Assembly (NCBI GenBank): GCA_016719015.1
Contig: JADKAZ010000005.1
Location: 124,001 to 188,000 of the forward strand
DNA: 64,000 nt
From: Chitinophagaceae bacterium
GTDB taxonomy: Bacteria; Bacteroidota; Bacteroidia; Chitinophagales; Chitinophagaceae
Direction of reading: 5' to 3'
Shown: positions 49,523-58,359 of the stretch, piece by piece
Numbering within the stretch: the stretch's first letter is position 1
How the letters are laid out: every line of letters begins with the position of its first letter
The notes under the pieces: model-generated
Seen by the model: only the letters and a program-made list of their open reading frames with translations
The model's database searches: none
Told to the model about the DNA's origin: nothing
Program-made: the position numbers and the translations under genes

Positions 49523-50008
49523 ATGTTTAGAAAAATCATGCTGGTATTATTAGCGGTGCTGGTAATAATACAATTTATACACCCTAAAAAGAACAAAGCA
49601 GAAGGTGTGCAGCCTAATTATATCGGCAACACATTTGCTATCCCTGCAGATGTAAAAACTATTTTAGCAAAAGCTTGTTATGACTGTCACTCAAATAATA
49701 CGAGGTATCCATGGTATGCAAATCTTCAACCGCTTCATTGGTGGCTTGAAAAACACATAAAAAACGGAAAGAAGGAAATCAATTTTGATGACTACACAAA
49801 CAAAAGCCTTCGCTATCAATATCACAAAATGGAAGAAGTCATAGAACAGGTAAAAGAAGGCGAAATGCCCTTGAATTCTTACACCTGGATACATAAAGAT
49901 GCAAAGCTTACCACAGAAGAAAAAGCAAAAATAACCGGATGGGCACAATCGGTTCTTGATACCATGAAAGCAACATACCCAATTGACAGCCTTATCAGGA
50001 AGAAATAG
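49523..50008 (+). CDS. Haem-binding domain protein (single CxxCH)
   Basis: A 161-residue exported protein with an N-terminal membrane anchor or signal (KIMLVLLAVLVIIQFI) and one c-type haem motif, ACYDCHSNNTRYPWYANLQP (family Haem_bd, PF14376-like), then WWLEKHIKNGKKEINFDDY and EGEMPLNSYTWIHKDAKLT, the usual family pattern. Electron transfer or haem sensing in the periplasm is probable. It lies 22 bp after gpmI and 9 bp before an unknown membrane protein, followed by a TonB receptor and a PepSY protein, so a role in iron or haem handling is inferred. Confidence 0.87.
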   Translation: MFRKIMLVLLAVLVIIQFIHPKKNKAEGVQPNYIGNTFAIPADVKTILAKACYDCHSNNTRYPWYANLQPLHWWLEKHIKNGKKEINFDDYTNKSLRYQYHKMEEVIEQVKEGEMPLNSYTWIHKDAKLTTEEKAKITGWAQSVLDTMKATYPIDSLIRKK

Positions 50009-50017
50009 GTATCTTTA

Positions 50018-50530
50018 ATGGCAACTTCTGGTGTGAAAAACACAACCCAAAAAATAACCGGCTTTCTATTCATACTGCTTGGCCTCGCCCCATTGCTGTT
50101 CATCCTTTTTATCACCTTAAGGAAAGAACAGGTACGTTACCGTATGAAGCAGGAACTGAAATACCAAACTCTACAAACTGTGATTGTTTCAGAAAACGAA
50201 GTTGTCTGGATGGACAAACATGAAATTTGGGTAAATAACAGCATGTTTGATATACACACTAAAAAATTAGAGAGTGGGATTTATACTTTTACGGGGCTTT
50301 ACGATAAGGATGAAACAATGTTGGTAGAAATGGAAAGAAATGCAGCAGGAAAAAATAAAGAGCAAAACAGATTGCTTGTCAGATTATTCAAAAGCTTGCC
50401 TTTTTTTTGCAGCCAGCTGAATGATATTCAAAGTCCGACAAATCAGTCTAGTCCAAACAATCCAGTTATTTTAAAAATCTCTCTCCACCCATTCAGGGAA
50501 ATTCCAACACCTCCGCCGCAGATTTGCTAG
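50018..50530 (+). CDS. Membrane-anchored protein of unknown function
   Basis: A 170-residue protein with one N-terminal membrane helix (TGFLFILLGLAPLLFILFITL, residues ~14-34), followed by a periplasmic beta-rich part with VIVSENEVVWMDKHEIWVNN and MFDIHTKKLESGIYTFTGLYDKDE. The C-terminal 40 residues are Pro/Ser-rich. I recall similar short proteins just upstream of TonB-dependent receptors in Bacteroidota, but not their function. Gaps of 9 bp upstream and 48 bp downstream suggest an operon with the haem-binding protein and the receptor. Confidence 0.65.
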   Translation: MATSGVKNTTQKITGFLFILLGLAPLLFILFITLRKEQVRYRMKQELKYQTLQTVIVSENEVVWMDKHEIWVNNSMFDIHTKKLESGIYTFTGLYDKDETMLVEMERNAAGKNKEQNRLLVRLFKSLPFFCSQLNDIQSPTNQSSPNNPVILKISLHPFREIPTPPPQIC

Positions 50531-50578
50531 CAACTTTATTGGCCTGTCTAACAATTTTGTAATCCAAAAAAAATTAAT

Positions 50579-52804
50579 ATGAGAAAGATTGCACTGCTTT
50601 CTGCATTGCTATATATATCTGTATGCGCCATGGCGCAAGAGGACACCACAGACAACCAAAATCTTGACGAAGTGGTGGTATTTTCAAACAAGTTTGCTGA
50701 AAAGAAAAAGAACTTAGCCCAAAAGATTGATGTTATTAATGCCAGGGCTATTGCAAAATTTAATAGTCAGAATACCGGCGATCTGTTGATAAACTCAGGG
50801 AATGTATTTGTTCAAAAAAGCCAGCAAGGAGGCAGCAGCCCGGTTATCCGTGGTTTTGAAGCCAGCCGTGTGTTACTGGTAGTAGATGGCATCCGTATGA
50901 ATAATGCTGTTTATCGTGCAGGGCATCTTCAAAATGCGATAACGGTTGATCAGAATATCCTGGAACGGGTAGAGGTTATCTATGGTCCAGCTTCCACTAT
51001 GTATGGCAGCGATGGGTTGGGCGGTGTACTTCATTTCAGGACTAAATTACCCGTATTATCAGCCACTGATAAATTGAAAGTTATAGGTAATGCTTTTGTC
51101 CGCTACAGTTCCGCCAATGAAGAAAAAACGGGTCATGCAGATGTTAGCCTTGGTGGTAAAAAATTTGCCTGGTTACAGTCCTATACCTACAGTGATTTTG
51201 GTGACATGAAAATGGGAAATAATTATAAAAGCAAATACCCCGATTTCGGACGGCGATCACAATACATCAAAAGAATTAATGGTATTGATTCAGTTGTAAC
51301 CAATAGCGATGACCGGGTACAACGTTTCTCTGGGTATAAGCAATGGGATATCACACAAAAACTGCTATATCAGCAAAGTGAAAGGGTATCGCATAGTTTG
51401 AATTTTCAGTATTCTAATTCGTCTGATGTACCGAGATATGACCGTTTACAGGATACTCGGAATTTTGGAGGTAGCATTGGCACCACGTTACGATTTGCAG
51501 AATGGTTTTATGGTCCGCAAACAAGGCTTATGACTGCATATGAACTAAATGTCAAGCAACTTGGTTTTTTTAAAGACCTGAGAGTAAATCTTAATTACCA
51601 GGATATTAAAGAAAGCCGCCAACAGAGAGAGTACCGACGCTATGATCGATTTGACAGTCGCCGGGAGCATGTAAAAGTGTTGGGATTTATTATTGATGGC
51701 AGAAAAACATGGGGCAACAACGAACTAAACGTTGGTTTAGATGGTCAGTTGAACGATGTAAAATCAGGGGCCGATCGGACTAATCTGACTACCGGTGCCG
51801 TAACAAAATTAGACACCCGGTACCCCGATGGAGATAATAAAATGAATTATTTCGGATTGTATGCACAGCATTTGTTGAAAATGAAAAATGGGAAATTGGT
51901 GTTGAATGATGGGATACGATTACAATCCGTCAGCCTTCATTCTACCATTGTTGATAATTCATTTTTTAACCTTCCCGTTACAGATATCAAACAAACTCCT
52001 TTTGCTGTAACAGGTAACCTGGGTTTGGTTTATATGCCGGTTCAAAATTTCCGGATAACAGGAAATATTTCATCTGGTTTCCGGGCACCTAATGTGGATG
52101 ATGCAGTAAAACTATTTGAATCGAGCACTGCAACCGGGAGGGTGATCATACCGAATGCTGATATTAACCCGGAATACACTTATAATTTCGATCTGGGATT
52201 TACAAAAACTTTCCACGAAATTGTAAGATTCGAATTAACCGGTTTTTATACCTTGTTCAATAATGCAATTGCATCGGCTCCTTTTAAATTAAATGGTCAG
52301 GATTCAATTATTTATAACGGCATTAAATGTGCCGTGTATGCAAGCCAGAACGTAAACGAAGCATATGTAACGGGCTTCAATGCGAGATTAAGTATCGACC
52401 TAAGTAAAAAACTATCGTGGGACAATACTATCAGCCATACTTATGGCAGATACAAAAATCCTGATGGTACTAAAATACCATTAGACCATGTACCTCCGGT
52501 ATTTGGAAAAACCAGTCTTACTTATACCGACAAAAAATTCAGCACTGAAGTTTACGGCATGTTCAACGGCTGGAAAAAAATAAAAGACTACAATCCCGAT
52601 GGTGAAGACAATGGACAGTATGCCACTGTTGATGGTATGCCTTCCTGGTTTACGTTCAATTGGAGAGGAAGTTATGTTTTTACTAAAAATCTAACGCTGC
52701 AGGCCGGTGTGGAAAATATTGGTGATAGAAATTACCGCTATTTTGCCTCAGGCTTTTCTGCTCCAGGAAGAAGTTTTATTATTGCATTACGAGCTGGTCT
52801 CTGA
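50579..52804 (+). CDS. TonB-dependent outer-membrane receptor
   Basis: A 741-residue receptor with a signal peptide (MRKIALLSALLYISVCAMAQ). The plug domain spans ~40-160: VDVINAR-like start (IDVINARAIAKFN), GSSPVIRGFEASRVLLVVDGI, NAVYRAGHLQNA and ERVEVIYGPASTMYGSDGLGGVLHF. The rest is a 22-strand-type barrel ending in FSAPGRSFIIALRAGL. It lacks the CarboxypepD_reg domain of SusC-type proteins and resembles haem/siderophore/copper receptors (HmuR/BtuB-like). The neighbouring haem-binding and PepSY proteins support metal or haem uptake, but the ligand is not readable from sequence. Confidence 0.92.
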   Translation: MRKIALLSALLYISVCAMAQEDTTDNQNLDEVVVFSNKFAEKKKNLAQKIDVINARAIAKFNSQNTGDLLINSGNVFVQKSQQGGSSPVIRGFEASRVLLVVDGIRMNNAVYRAGHLQNAITVDQNILERVEVIYGPASTMYGSDGLGGVLHFRTKLPVLSATDKLKVIGNAFVRYSSANEEKTGHADVSLGGKKFAWLQSYTYSDFGDMKMGNNYKSKYPDFGRRSQYIKRINGIDSVVTNSDDRVQRFSGYKQWDITQKLLYQQSERVSHSLNFQYSNSSDVPRYDRLQDTRNFGGSIGTTLRFAEWFYGPQTRLMTAYELNVKQLGFFKDLRVNLNYQDIKESRQQREYRRYDRFDSRREHVKVLGFIIDGRKTWGNNELNVGLDGQLNDVKSGADRTNLTTGAVTKLDTRYPDGDNKMNYFGLYAQHLLKMKNGKLVLNDGIRLQSVSLHSTIVDNSFFNLPVTDIKQTPFAVTGNLGLVYMPVQNFRITGNISSGFRAPNVDDAVKLFESSTATGRVIIPNADINPEYTYNFDLGFTKTFHEIVRFELTGFYTLFNNAIASAPFKLNGQDSIIYNGIKCAVYASQNVNEAYVTGFNARLSIDLSKKLSWDNTISHTYGRYKNPDGTKIPLDHVPPVFGKTSLTYTDKKFSTEVYGMFNGWKKIKDYNPDGEDNGQYATVDGMPSWFTFNWRGSYVFTKNLTLQAGVENIGDRNYRYFASGFSAPGRSFIIALRAGL

Positions 52805-52807
52805 AAT

Positions 52808-52835
52808 AAGGGCCTGTCGAAAACGACAGGCCCTT
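52808..52835 (+). promoter_or_regulatory. Perfect 12-bp hairpin between receptor and PepSY gene
   Basis: AAGGGCCTGTCG, then a 4-base AAAA loop and CGACAGGCCCTT. The stem is strong but no T run follows directly (AACTTATTT), so it may be a processing or attenuation point that lowers expression of the PepSY gene, or a two-sided terminator. Confidence 0.6.
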
Positions 52836-52848
52836 AACTTATTTATTT

Positions 52849-53418
52849 ATGAGTACAAAACAACAAGCTAAATGGATTCGCCGGTTCCGCTGGTTACACC
52901 GGAAGATTGCCATATTTCTGTTTATTTTTTTCCTGGTAATATCAGTTACTGGTTTTTTATTAGGAATAAAAAAACAAACCGGTTTGTTGGCACCTACTCA
53001 AAAAGGAAGGTCCGACAACCTTTCCACCTGGCTCACTGTAGACAGCCTGCAAAAGAATGCTGTCCGTTATCTTCAAGACTCAGTTTCTCCAACTCTTTCG
53101 GTAACAGTTGACAGAATAGATATAAGACCCGACAAAGGCATCGTAAAATTTACCTTTAAGGACCATTTTAAAGGTTTGCAATTAGATGGCACCACTGGAA
53201 AACTGCTTGCTATTGAAACCAGGAAAAGTGATTTTATCGAAAAAATACATGATGGCTCTATCCTTGATAAAATTTTTGGAACGGGGGGAGAACAGGTGAA
53301 AGTCAGCTATACCATCATTATGGCTTCTAGCCTTTTTATACTGGTACTGTCCGGGTTTTGGCTTTGGCTGGGTCCCAAAAGACTCAGAAAAAGTCGGAAA
53401 AATGTATCTGAGTCTTAA
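52849..53418 (+). CDS. PepSY-associated membrane protein
   Basis: A 189-residue protein with a membrane helix at residues ~21-40 (IAIFLFIFFLVISVTGFLLG) and a second at ~160-178 (IIMASSLFILVLSGFWLWLG), flanking a periplasmic PepSY-like domain (SVTVDRIDIRPDKGIVKFTF, then LQLDGTTGKLLAIETRKS and DGSILDKIFGTG). This short PepSY_TM form often accompanies TonB receptors and iron reductases. The N-terminus WIRRFRWLHRKIAIFLF is typical. It lies 44 bp after the receptor stop, with a hairpin in the gap. An uptake-linked ferric or cupric reductase role is possible but not shown. Confidence 0.85.
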   Translation: MSTKQQAKWIRRFRWLHRKIAIFLFIFFLVISVTGFLLGIKKQTGLLAPTQKGRSDNLSTWLTVDSLQKNAVRYLQDSVSPTLSVTVDRIDIRPDKGIVKFTFKDHFKGLQLDGTTGKLLAIETRKSDFIEKIHDGSILDKIFGTGGEQVKVSYTIIMASSLFILVLSGFWLWLGPKRLRKSRKNVSES

Positions 53419-53535
53419 TTCCGTAAAAATCCCATGGTTCTTATAAATAAGTACTACATGAAGTCTGAAATTTTACAATTATAAGCAGCAATCGTACTGA
53501 AAAATTGTCTAATTTACAGGCAACCCACGAAATTT

Positions 53536-54117
53536 ATGACGGAGGAAGCCATATTAAAAGGTTGTTTGAATAAAGATACCATTGCCCAGCGGGAGCTATA
53601 TAACAGATATAGTCCAAAGATGCTGGCGGTGTGCTATCGTTTTGCTCACAACCGGGAAGATGCTGAGGATATGCTGCAGGAAGGTTTTATTAAGGTCTTT
53701 TTACAGATTCACACTTTTGAGAACCGGGGAGCATTTGAAGGGTGGATCAGGCGAATTGTAGTTCACACCTGTATCAATATTCTGAAAAAGAATAAGAAGT
53801 TTAATGAGAGTGTGGATATTATTCATGCCACAGGAGTACAGGTAAGAGAAGATAGTGTGCCGGCGATTATACAGGCTAAACAGGTGGTGGAATGTATAAG
53901 GCTTTTACCGATTGGATACAGAACAGTGCTTAATCTCTACGCCGTAGAAGGTTACAGTCACCGGGAAATATCCAATATGCTTGATATAGAAGAAAGCACC
54001 AGCCGCAGCCAATATACCAGGGCTAAGGCAATGCTGGAAGATATTTTAGTTCGTAAAAAGATTTTACAAAAACCAAAACAGCAAACTGATTGGCTTGCCG
54101 CCGTCGGCCAGCGATAA
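53536..54117 (+). CDS. ECF-type RNA polymerase sigma factor
   Basis: A 193-residue sigma-70-family factor with regions 2 and 4 only (ECF). Region 2: RELYNRYSPKMLAVCYRFAHN, then DAEDMLQEGFIKVF and FEGWIRRIVVHTCINILKK. Region 4: LLPIGYRTVLNLYAVEGYSHREISNML, then EESTSRSQYTRAKAMLEDIL (helix-turn-helix). It is followed after 52 bp by a membrane/barrel protein with an anti-sigma-like N-terminus, so it probably directs an envelope response. A short GC-rich palindrome lies in the gap. Confidence 0.95.
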   Translation: MTEEAILKGCLNKDTIAQRELYNRYSPKMLAVCYRFAHNREDAEDMLQEGFIKVFLQIHTFENRGAFEGWIRRIVVHTCINILKKNKKFNESVDIIHATGVQVREDSVPAIIQAKQVVECIRLLPIGYRTVLNLYAVEGYSHREISNMLDIEESTSRSQYTRAKAMLEDILVRKKILQKPKQQTDWLAAVGQR

Positions 54118-54132
54118 CATTTTAACCGTATC

Positions 54133-54151
54133 CCTGCCTACATCAGGCAGG
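54133..54151. repeat. Short palindrome (CCTGCC/GGCAGG)
   Basis: A 6-bp stem with a 7-base loop in the gap between the sigma factor and its partner, 15 bp after the sigma factor stop. GC-rich compared with its surroundings; it may reduce expression of the downstream gene. Confidence 0.4.
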
Positions 54152-54169
54152 CTTAATTGATGACTGGTT

Positions 54170-55591
54170 ATGGAGAATAGATTTAATAACAGAGATTTTG
54201 AGCAATTTGTAAAACAAAATGCTGATCAGTACAGAATGTTCCCTTCTGAAAAGGTGTGGAATAATATCCATAATACTCTTCACACCCGTAGACGTTTACA
54301 TATTATTGGTCTGGGATTATTAATACTATCTGCCGCGGTTGTTACCTGGGTGATGTTAAACACTGCAGATAAAAACAAGCAAGTTGTGAGCACTCTACCA
54401 GAAGTTGTGGTTAAACCAGTAGCCATGAATATCAAGCAGGCTGAACCACTTATTATTCCTACTAAAAGGGAGAATAGTAAAACAGCATTCATTACTTCTA
54501 CCGATAAATTACAAAAGGACCTGTTTAAGGAGAACATTGATATTAATACTGACAATTTCACCAATTCTTTTGCTTCTAACAATAACGAGCCCACATCAGT
54601 TATCAAAACAGAAATAATAACACCAGCTGAAGCCAAAGTTAAAAATACACAATTGCAGAATAAACTGTTTAGCGATAATAAAACAACGAATACACCAGTT
54701 GCTTCAATCAAGGTAAATAATTACTCGTTTACGAAAACTCAATTCATAGAAAATAAGGAAAATAAAACACCCATTAGTAATGAGATAATATTTATAAAAA
54801 ATGATATTTACCCTTTAAGTATTGAAAGTGTTATCAATTCATATAAACATATTAGAAAACGAAAAAAAACCTCTTTAGAGTTTTACTTAACTCCAACCAT
54901 CAGTTATAGGAGTTTAAAAGAGAACAAGCCTTTCATTAATGCTGCAAGAAATGCTACCAGTGGTGTCGCTTCTTCCTATTATTCTACGGATATAAATAAT
55001 GTTGTTACGCATAAGCCTGACTTGGGACTGCAACTAGGTTTTACCGTTGGGTATCCCCTTTCTAAAAAGGTTAAAATAATTGCGGGTCTCCAATTTAATG
55101 TAAGCAAATATGATATAAGAGCCTACTCTCATCCAAGTGAGGTAGCAACAATTGCCCTTAGTAATGCTGCTGGTGGAACTAACACCTTTTCTACAGTTAC
55201 TAATTATCGCAATGCAGGGGGTTCTAAAGCAGATTGGTTAAAAAACCTGTATTTTTCTGCCTCTGCTCCCATTGGTCTTGAGCTTAAGCTCCTCGGTAAC
55301 AGAAAAACTTACATGGGTATAAGTGGAACAATTCAACCCACTTATATTACCAGTAACAGGTCTTATCTCCTTTCTACTGATTATAAAAATTATGCTGAAG
55401 TTCCATCTCTCATCCGGAAATGGAATATTAATACCGGGTTTGAAGTATTTGCCGGTTATACAACCGGTAAGCTAAAATGGAGGGTTGGGCCACAAGTTCG
55501 TTACCAAACTATGTCAAGCTTTCAAAAGAAATATCCCGTTCAGGAACATTTATTTGATTTTGGTTTGAAATTGGGCATCATGCTCAAGTAA
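54170..55591 (+). CDS. Probable anti-sigma/beta-barrel fusion protein
   Basis: A 473-residue protein without a cleavable signal peptide. Residues 1-40 are cytoplasmic-like (NRDFEQFVKQNADQYRMFPS, then EKVWNNIHNTLHTRRR), similar to the N-terminus of anti-sigma-type proteins next to ECF sigma genes. One membrane helix follows at ~43-63 (LHIIGLGLLILSAAVVTWVM). Residues ~64-234 are an Asn/Thr/Lys-rich flexible linker. From ~235 the sequence turns to amphipathic strands (LEFYLTPTISY onward) ending HLFDFGLKLGIMLK, like an 8-10-strand outer-membrane barrel. Position 52 bp after the sigma gene supports partnership. If both ends fold as predicted it spans the whole envelope. Confidence 0.75.
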   Translation: MENRFNNRDFEQFVKQNADQYRMFPSEKVWNNIHNTLHTRRRLHIIGLGLLILSAAVVTWVMLNTADKNKQVVSTLPEVVVKPVAMNIKQAEPLIIPTKRENSKTAFITSTDKLQKDLFKENIDINTDNFTNSFASNNNEPTSVIKTEIITPAEAKVKNTQLQNKLFSDNKTTNTPVASIKVNNYSFTKTQFIENKENKTPISNEIIFIKNDIYPLSIESVINSYKHIRKRKKTSLEFYLTPTISYRSLKENKPFINAARNATSGVASSYYSTDINNVVTHKPDLGLQLGFTVGYPLSKKVKIIAGLQFNVSKYDIRAYSHPSEVATIALSNAAGGTNTFSTVTNYRNAGGSKADWLKNLYFSASAPIGLELKLLGNRKTYMGISGTIQPTYITSNRSYLLSTDYKNYAEVPSLIRKWNINTGFEVFAGYTTGKLKWRVGPQVRYQTMSSFQKKYPVQEHLFDFGLKLGIMLK

Positions 55592-55614
55592 GTAAAACCG
55601 ATACTATCTGCCGC

Positions 55615-55661
55615 AAAACAAATATCCCGTTTCGTTTTATACGAAACGGGATATTTGTTTT
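55615..55661 (+). terminator. Long perfect-stem terminator after the sigma operon
   Basis: A 21-bp perfect inverted repeat (AAAACAAATATCCCGTTTCG plus T, then its complement at 55641-55661) with a 5-base loop and T/A-rich flanks. Works in both orientations. It lies 24 bp after the stop. Confidence 0.88.
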
Positions 55662-55700
55662 ACACAATGCTACAGTCCCGTTTTGCATTAATTTTACTGC

Positions 55701-56291
55701 ATGAGAAGCTATTTATTATCATTATTTCTGTCTGTAATTATTATTACATCTTCCTGTAAGCATAAAAAAGAAGAAGAAAGTAAAAATTTTATTTCAGTAT
55801 TATCGCTAATTAAAAAACAGGTGGCGCATGTAGACAGTTCCCTATATTCAATCATGAAAGTTGTTTATACCGACAGCCTGAATATTGATACATCATATAT
55901 TCCGAGAGAACAATTTGCAGAAGTGGCGAAAGAATTTCTTGATATCCCTGATCTTTCTGATAAAAAAGTAGCCAAAAGATATAAAGAAGAACCGGCCGTA
56001 CATGATGAAATGATGAATCGTGTTATCATCACCTACACCCCAATAAACCCTGACAAAGAAGAAATAAAAAGACAGGAACTGCTGGCAACTCCTATCCCCG
56101 GTGAAGATGCCCGGGTAAATAATATTATCATCATCCGGGAAATAAGTAACCGGGATAGCTTTCTGCAAAAAAAGATGCTATGGCAATTAGATAAAAGCTT
56201 CCAGGTGGTTACTACCAGTCAAAAACCCGGCAAACCGGAAATATCTACTACCACCAAAGTAATATGGAATGAAGCCCCCTCTTACGAATGA
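55701..56291 (+). CDS. Lipoprotein of unknown function
   Basis: A 196-residue lipoprotein (MRSYLLSLFLSVIIITSSC, lipobox TSSC, Cys19), followed by KHKKEEESKNF. The mature domain is mixed alpha/beta: helix SVLSLIKKQVAHVDSSLYSIMKV, IPREQFAEVAKEFLDIPDL, strands VIITYTPINPDKEE and DARVNNIIIIREIS, and the end VVTTSQKPGKPEISTTTKVIW. I do not know the family. Its stop overlaps the uvrC ATG (ATGA, 4 bp), so translation is probably coupled. It is the first gene of that pair. Confidence 0.75.
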   Translation: MRSYLLSLFLSVIIITSSCKHKKEEESKNFISVLSLIKKQVAHVDSSLYSIMKVVYTDSLNIDTSYIPREQFAEVAKEFLDIPDLSDKKVAKRYKEEPAVHDEMMNRVIITYTPINPDKEEIKRQELLATPIPGEDARVNNIIIIREISNRDSFLQKKMLWQLDKSFQVVTTSQKPGKPEISTTTKVIWNEAPSYE

Positions 56292-58120
56292 CTTCAGAAC
56301 AGTTTCAACATATTGCCGTTACTATTCCCAAGCAGCCGGGTATTTACAAATACTTCGACAGCAAAAATGAGTTATTGTATGTAGGGAAAGCAAAACATCT
56401 CCGTAAAAGGGTAAGTTCTTATTTCACCAAGACATTTACCAGCTACAAAACTCATGAATTGGTCCAACGCATCGATCGGATTGAATTTACTATCGTCAAT
56501 TCTGAACAGGACGCTTTTCTGCTTGAAAATACCCTCATTAAACAGTTTCAACCCCGGTTTAATATTAACCTGAAAGATGATAAGACTTACCCCTTTATTG
56601 TTATTAAAAATGAGCCCTTTCCACGGGTATTCCTTACCCGCAACAACATTAGCGATGGGTCTGAATACCTCGGACCTTATACATCTGTAAAAAGGGTGAG
56701 AGAGTTGATGGAGTTCATCAAACAAACTATCCAGTTAAGAAACTGCTCTCTGAATCTTACAGAAAACAATATTAAAAGGGGGAAATTTAAAGTTTGCCTG
56801 GAATATCATCTGGGTAATTGTAAAGGTCCCTGTGAAGGATTGCAAACGCTGGATGACTACAACGAAGAAGTAGCACAATTAAAAAATCTTTTACGGGGTA
56901 ACCTTGGACCTGTAATCAGGCATTTTAAAGATGAAATGAAAGCCTATTCTGCTTCCCTGTCATTTGAAAAGGCGGAATTAGTAAAAAAGAAAATAGATTT
57001 TCTCGAGAATTACCAATCCCGTTCAATTGTGGCAAATCCCCGGGCCGGTAATATGGATGTGTTCTCTATTCTTAAAGAAAAAGATATTGCTTATGTCAAT
57101 TACCTGATGGTCCGTAATGGTGCTATCATCCAAACGCAAACCAATAGAGTTGAAACACACCTGGATGAGTCAACAGAAGAGATACTCAGTTTTTCCATAG
57201 CCCAGCTTAGGACCACTTTTAATAGTGATGCAATAGAAATTGTAGTTCCGTTCGCAATAGAATACCCACAGGTTGAAATAAAAATAACGATACCGAAGGC
57301 CGGGGACCGAAAAAAATTACTGGACCTATCACAGAAAAATGCCCGGCATTTTATTGAAGAGATGCAACATAGAGAACGACTTCAATTAAATATAAAAAGT
57401 CCTGATAAACTGAAGCTGCTAAAAGAACTTCAACGGGATCTGCAATTGCAGGAACTTCCTGCACACATTGAATGTTTTGACAACTCCAACTTCCAGGGAA
57501 GCTACCCGGTATCAGCAATGGTCTGTTTTAAAAATGGTGAGCCAAGTAAAAAGGATTACCGGCATTTTAATGTGAAAACAGTAGAGGGTATCAATGACTT
57601 TGCCACAATGAAAGAAGCTGTTTTCCGCCGATATAAGAGGCTGAAGGAAGAAGAACAGCCTTTTCCTCAATTGGTAATAATAGATGGCGGAAAAGGGCAG
57701 CTAAGTGCGGCATTAGAAGCCATAAAGGAACTCTCGGTAGAAGGCAGAACCACTTTAGTAGGCCTTGCAAAGAATGAGGAAGAGATATTTTTTTCCGGAG
57801 ATAAGGAATCGCTGAAACTCTCCTACAATAGTAATAGTTTGAAGTTTATCCGCCGCATCCGGGATGAGGTACATCGCTTTGGTATTACTTTCCACCGCCT
57901 GAAAAGAAGCAAAGGAACCTTTAAAAATGAATTGGAGAAAATCCCAGGTATAGGAAAGGCTACCGCGGATACTCTCTTAAAAGAATTTAAATCTGTAAAA
58001 AACATCCGGGAAACTATCCGGCTGGCTGAAAGTGAAATAGATATAGCGAAAGTGATTGGGATAGCAAAAGCGAAGGTAGTAGTTAGCTATTTTAAACAAT
58101 CGGTTGATTTAAAACCCTGA
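56288..58120 (+). CDS. uvrC: Excinuclease ABC subunit C
   Basis: UvrC makes the two incisions in nucleotide excision repair. 610 residues, normal length. Domains: GIY-YIG nuclease (PKQPGIYKYFDSKNELLYVG, then KAKHLRKRVSSYF), four Cys (SLNL..., CLEYHLGNCKGPCEG) as in the Fe-S-binding region, UVR motif (LSFEKAELVKKKIDFLENYQ), the RNase H-like domain with CFDNSNFQGSYPVSAMV and IIDGGKGQL, and two C-terminal HhH motifs (EKIPGIGKATADTLLKEFKS and IAKVIGIAKAKVVVSYF). Start ATG overlaps the upstream lipoprotein stop. A terminator follows. Confidence 0.97.
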   Translation: MTSEQFQHIAVTIPKQPGIYKYFDSKNELLYVGKAKHLRKRVSSYFTKTFTSYKTHELVQRIDRIEFTIVNSEQDAFLLENTLIKQFQPRFNINLKDDKTYPFIVIKNEPFPRVFLTRNNISDGSEYLGPYTSVKRVRELMEFIKQTIQLRNCSLNLTENNIKRGKFKVCLEYHLGNCKGPCEGLQTLDDYNEEVAQLKNLLRGNLGPVIRHFKDEMKAYSASLSFEKAELVKKKIDFLENYQSRSIVANPRAGNMDVFSILKEKDIAYVNYLMVRNGAIIQTQTNRVETHLDESTEEILSFSIAQLRTTFNSDAIEIVVPFAIEYPQVEIKITIPKAGDRKKLLDLSQKNARHFIEEMQHRERLQLNIKSPDKLKLLKELQRDLQLQELPAHIECFDNSNFQGSYPVSAMVCFKNGEPSKKDYRHFNVKTVEGINDFATMKEAVFRRYKRLKEEEQPFPQLVIIDGGKGQLSAALEAIKELSVEGRTTLVGLAKNEEEIFFSGDKESLKLSYNSNSLKFIRRIRDEVHRFGITFHRLKRSKGTFKNELEKIPGIGKATADTLLKEFKSVKNIRETIRLAESEIDIAKVIGIAKAKVVVSYFKQSVDLKP

Positions 58121-58155
58121 GTTTGATACTGCATTGCAGTAGGGGCAAAAAAAAT

Positions 58156-58186
58156 GGGGCCAGAATAGAAATTCAGCCCCGTTTTT
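58156..58186 (+). terminator. Intrinsic terminator after uvrC
   Basis: GGGGC/GCCCC stem, extended inward by GAAT/ATTC pairing, followed by GTTTTT. It lies 35 bp after the uvrC stop. The rest of the 239-bp gap to gldN shows nothing else clear besides the gldN terminator. Confidence 0.7.
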
Positions 58187-58303
58187 AAAATCCAATATCC
58201 TATGAAAAACCGAGACGAAAATACAACTTAAATCCGATTTTCCTATAGGACTTTTACGATTTTTGAAACTTTTTTCCCTATTTATAATGAAACATTTAGG
58301 CCA

Positions 58304-58326
58304 TAAAAAAACCCCTTTACAGGGGC
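58304..58326 (-). terminator. Intrinsic terminator after gldN
   Basis: On the minus strand GCCCCT-GTA-AGGGG is followed by a run of seven Ts. It lies 34 bp after the gldN stop and ends the gldKLMN transcript. Confidence 0.8.
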
Positions 58327-58359
58327 TTTTATTTTATCTTTTAAACGACCAGTTTCGTA

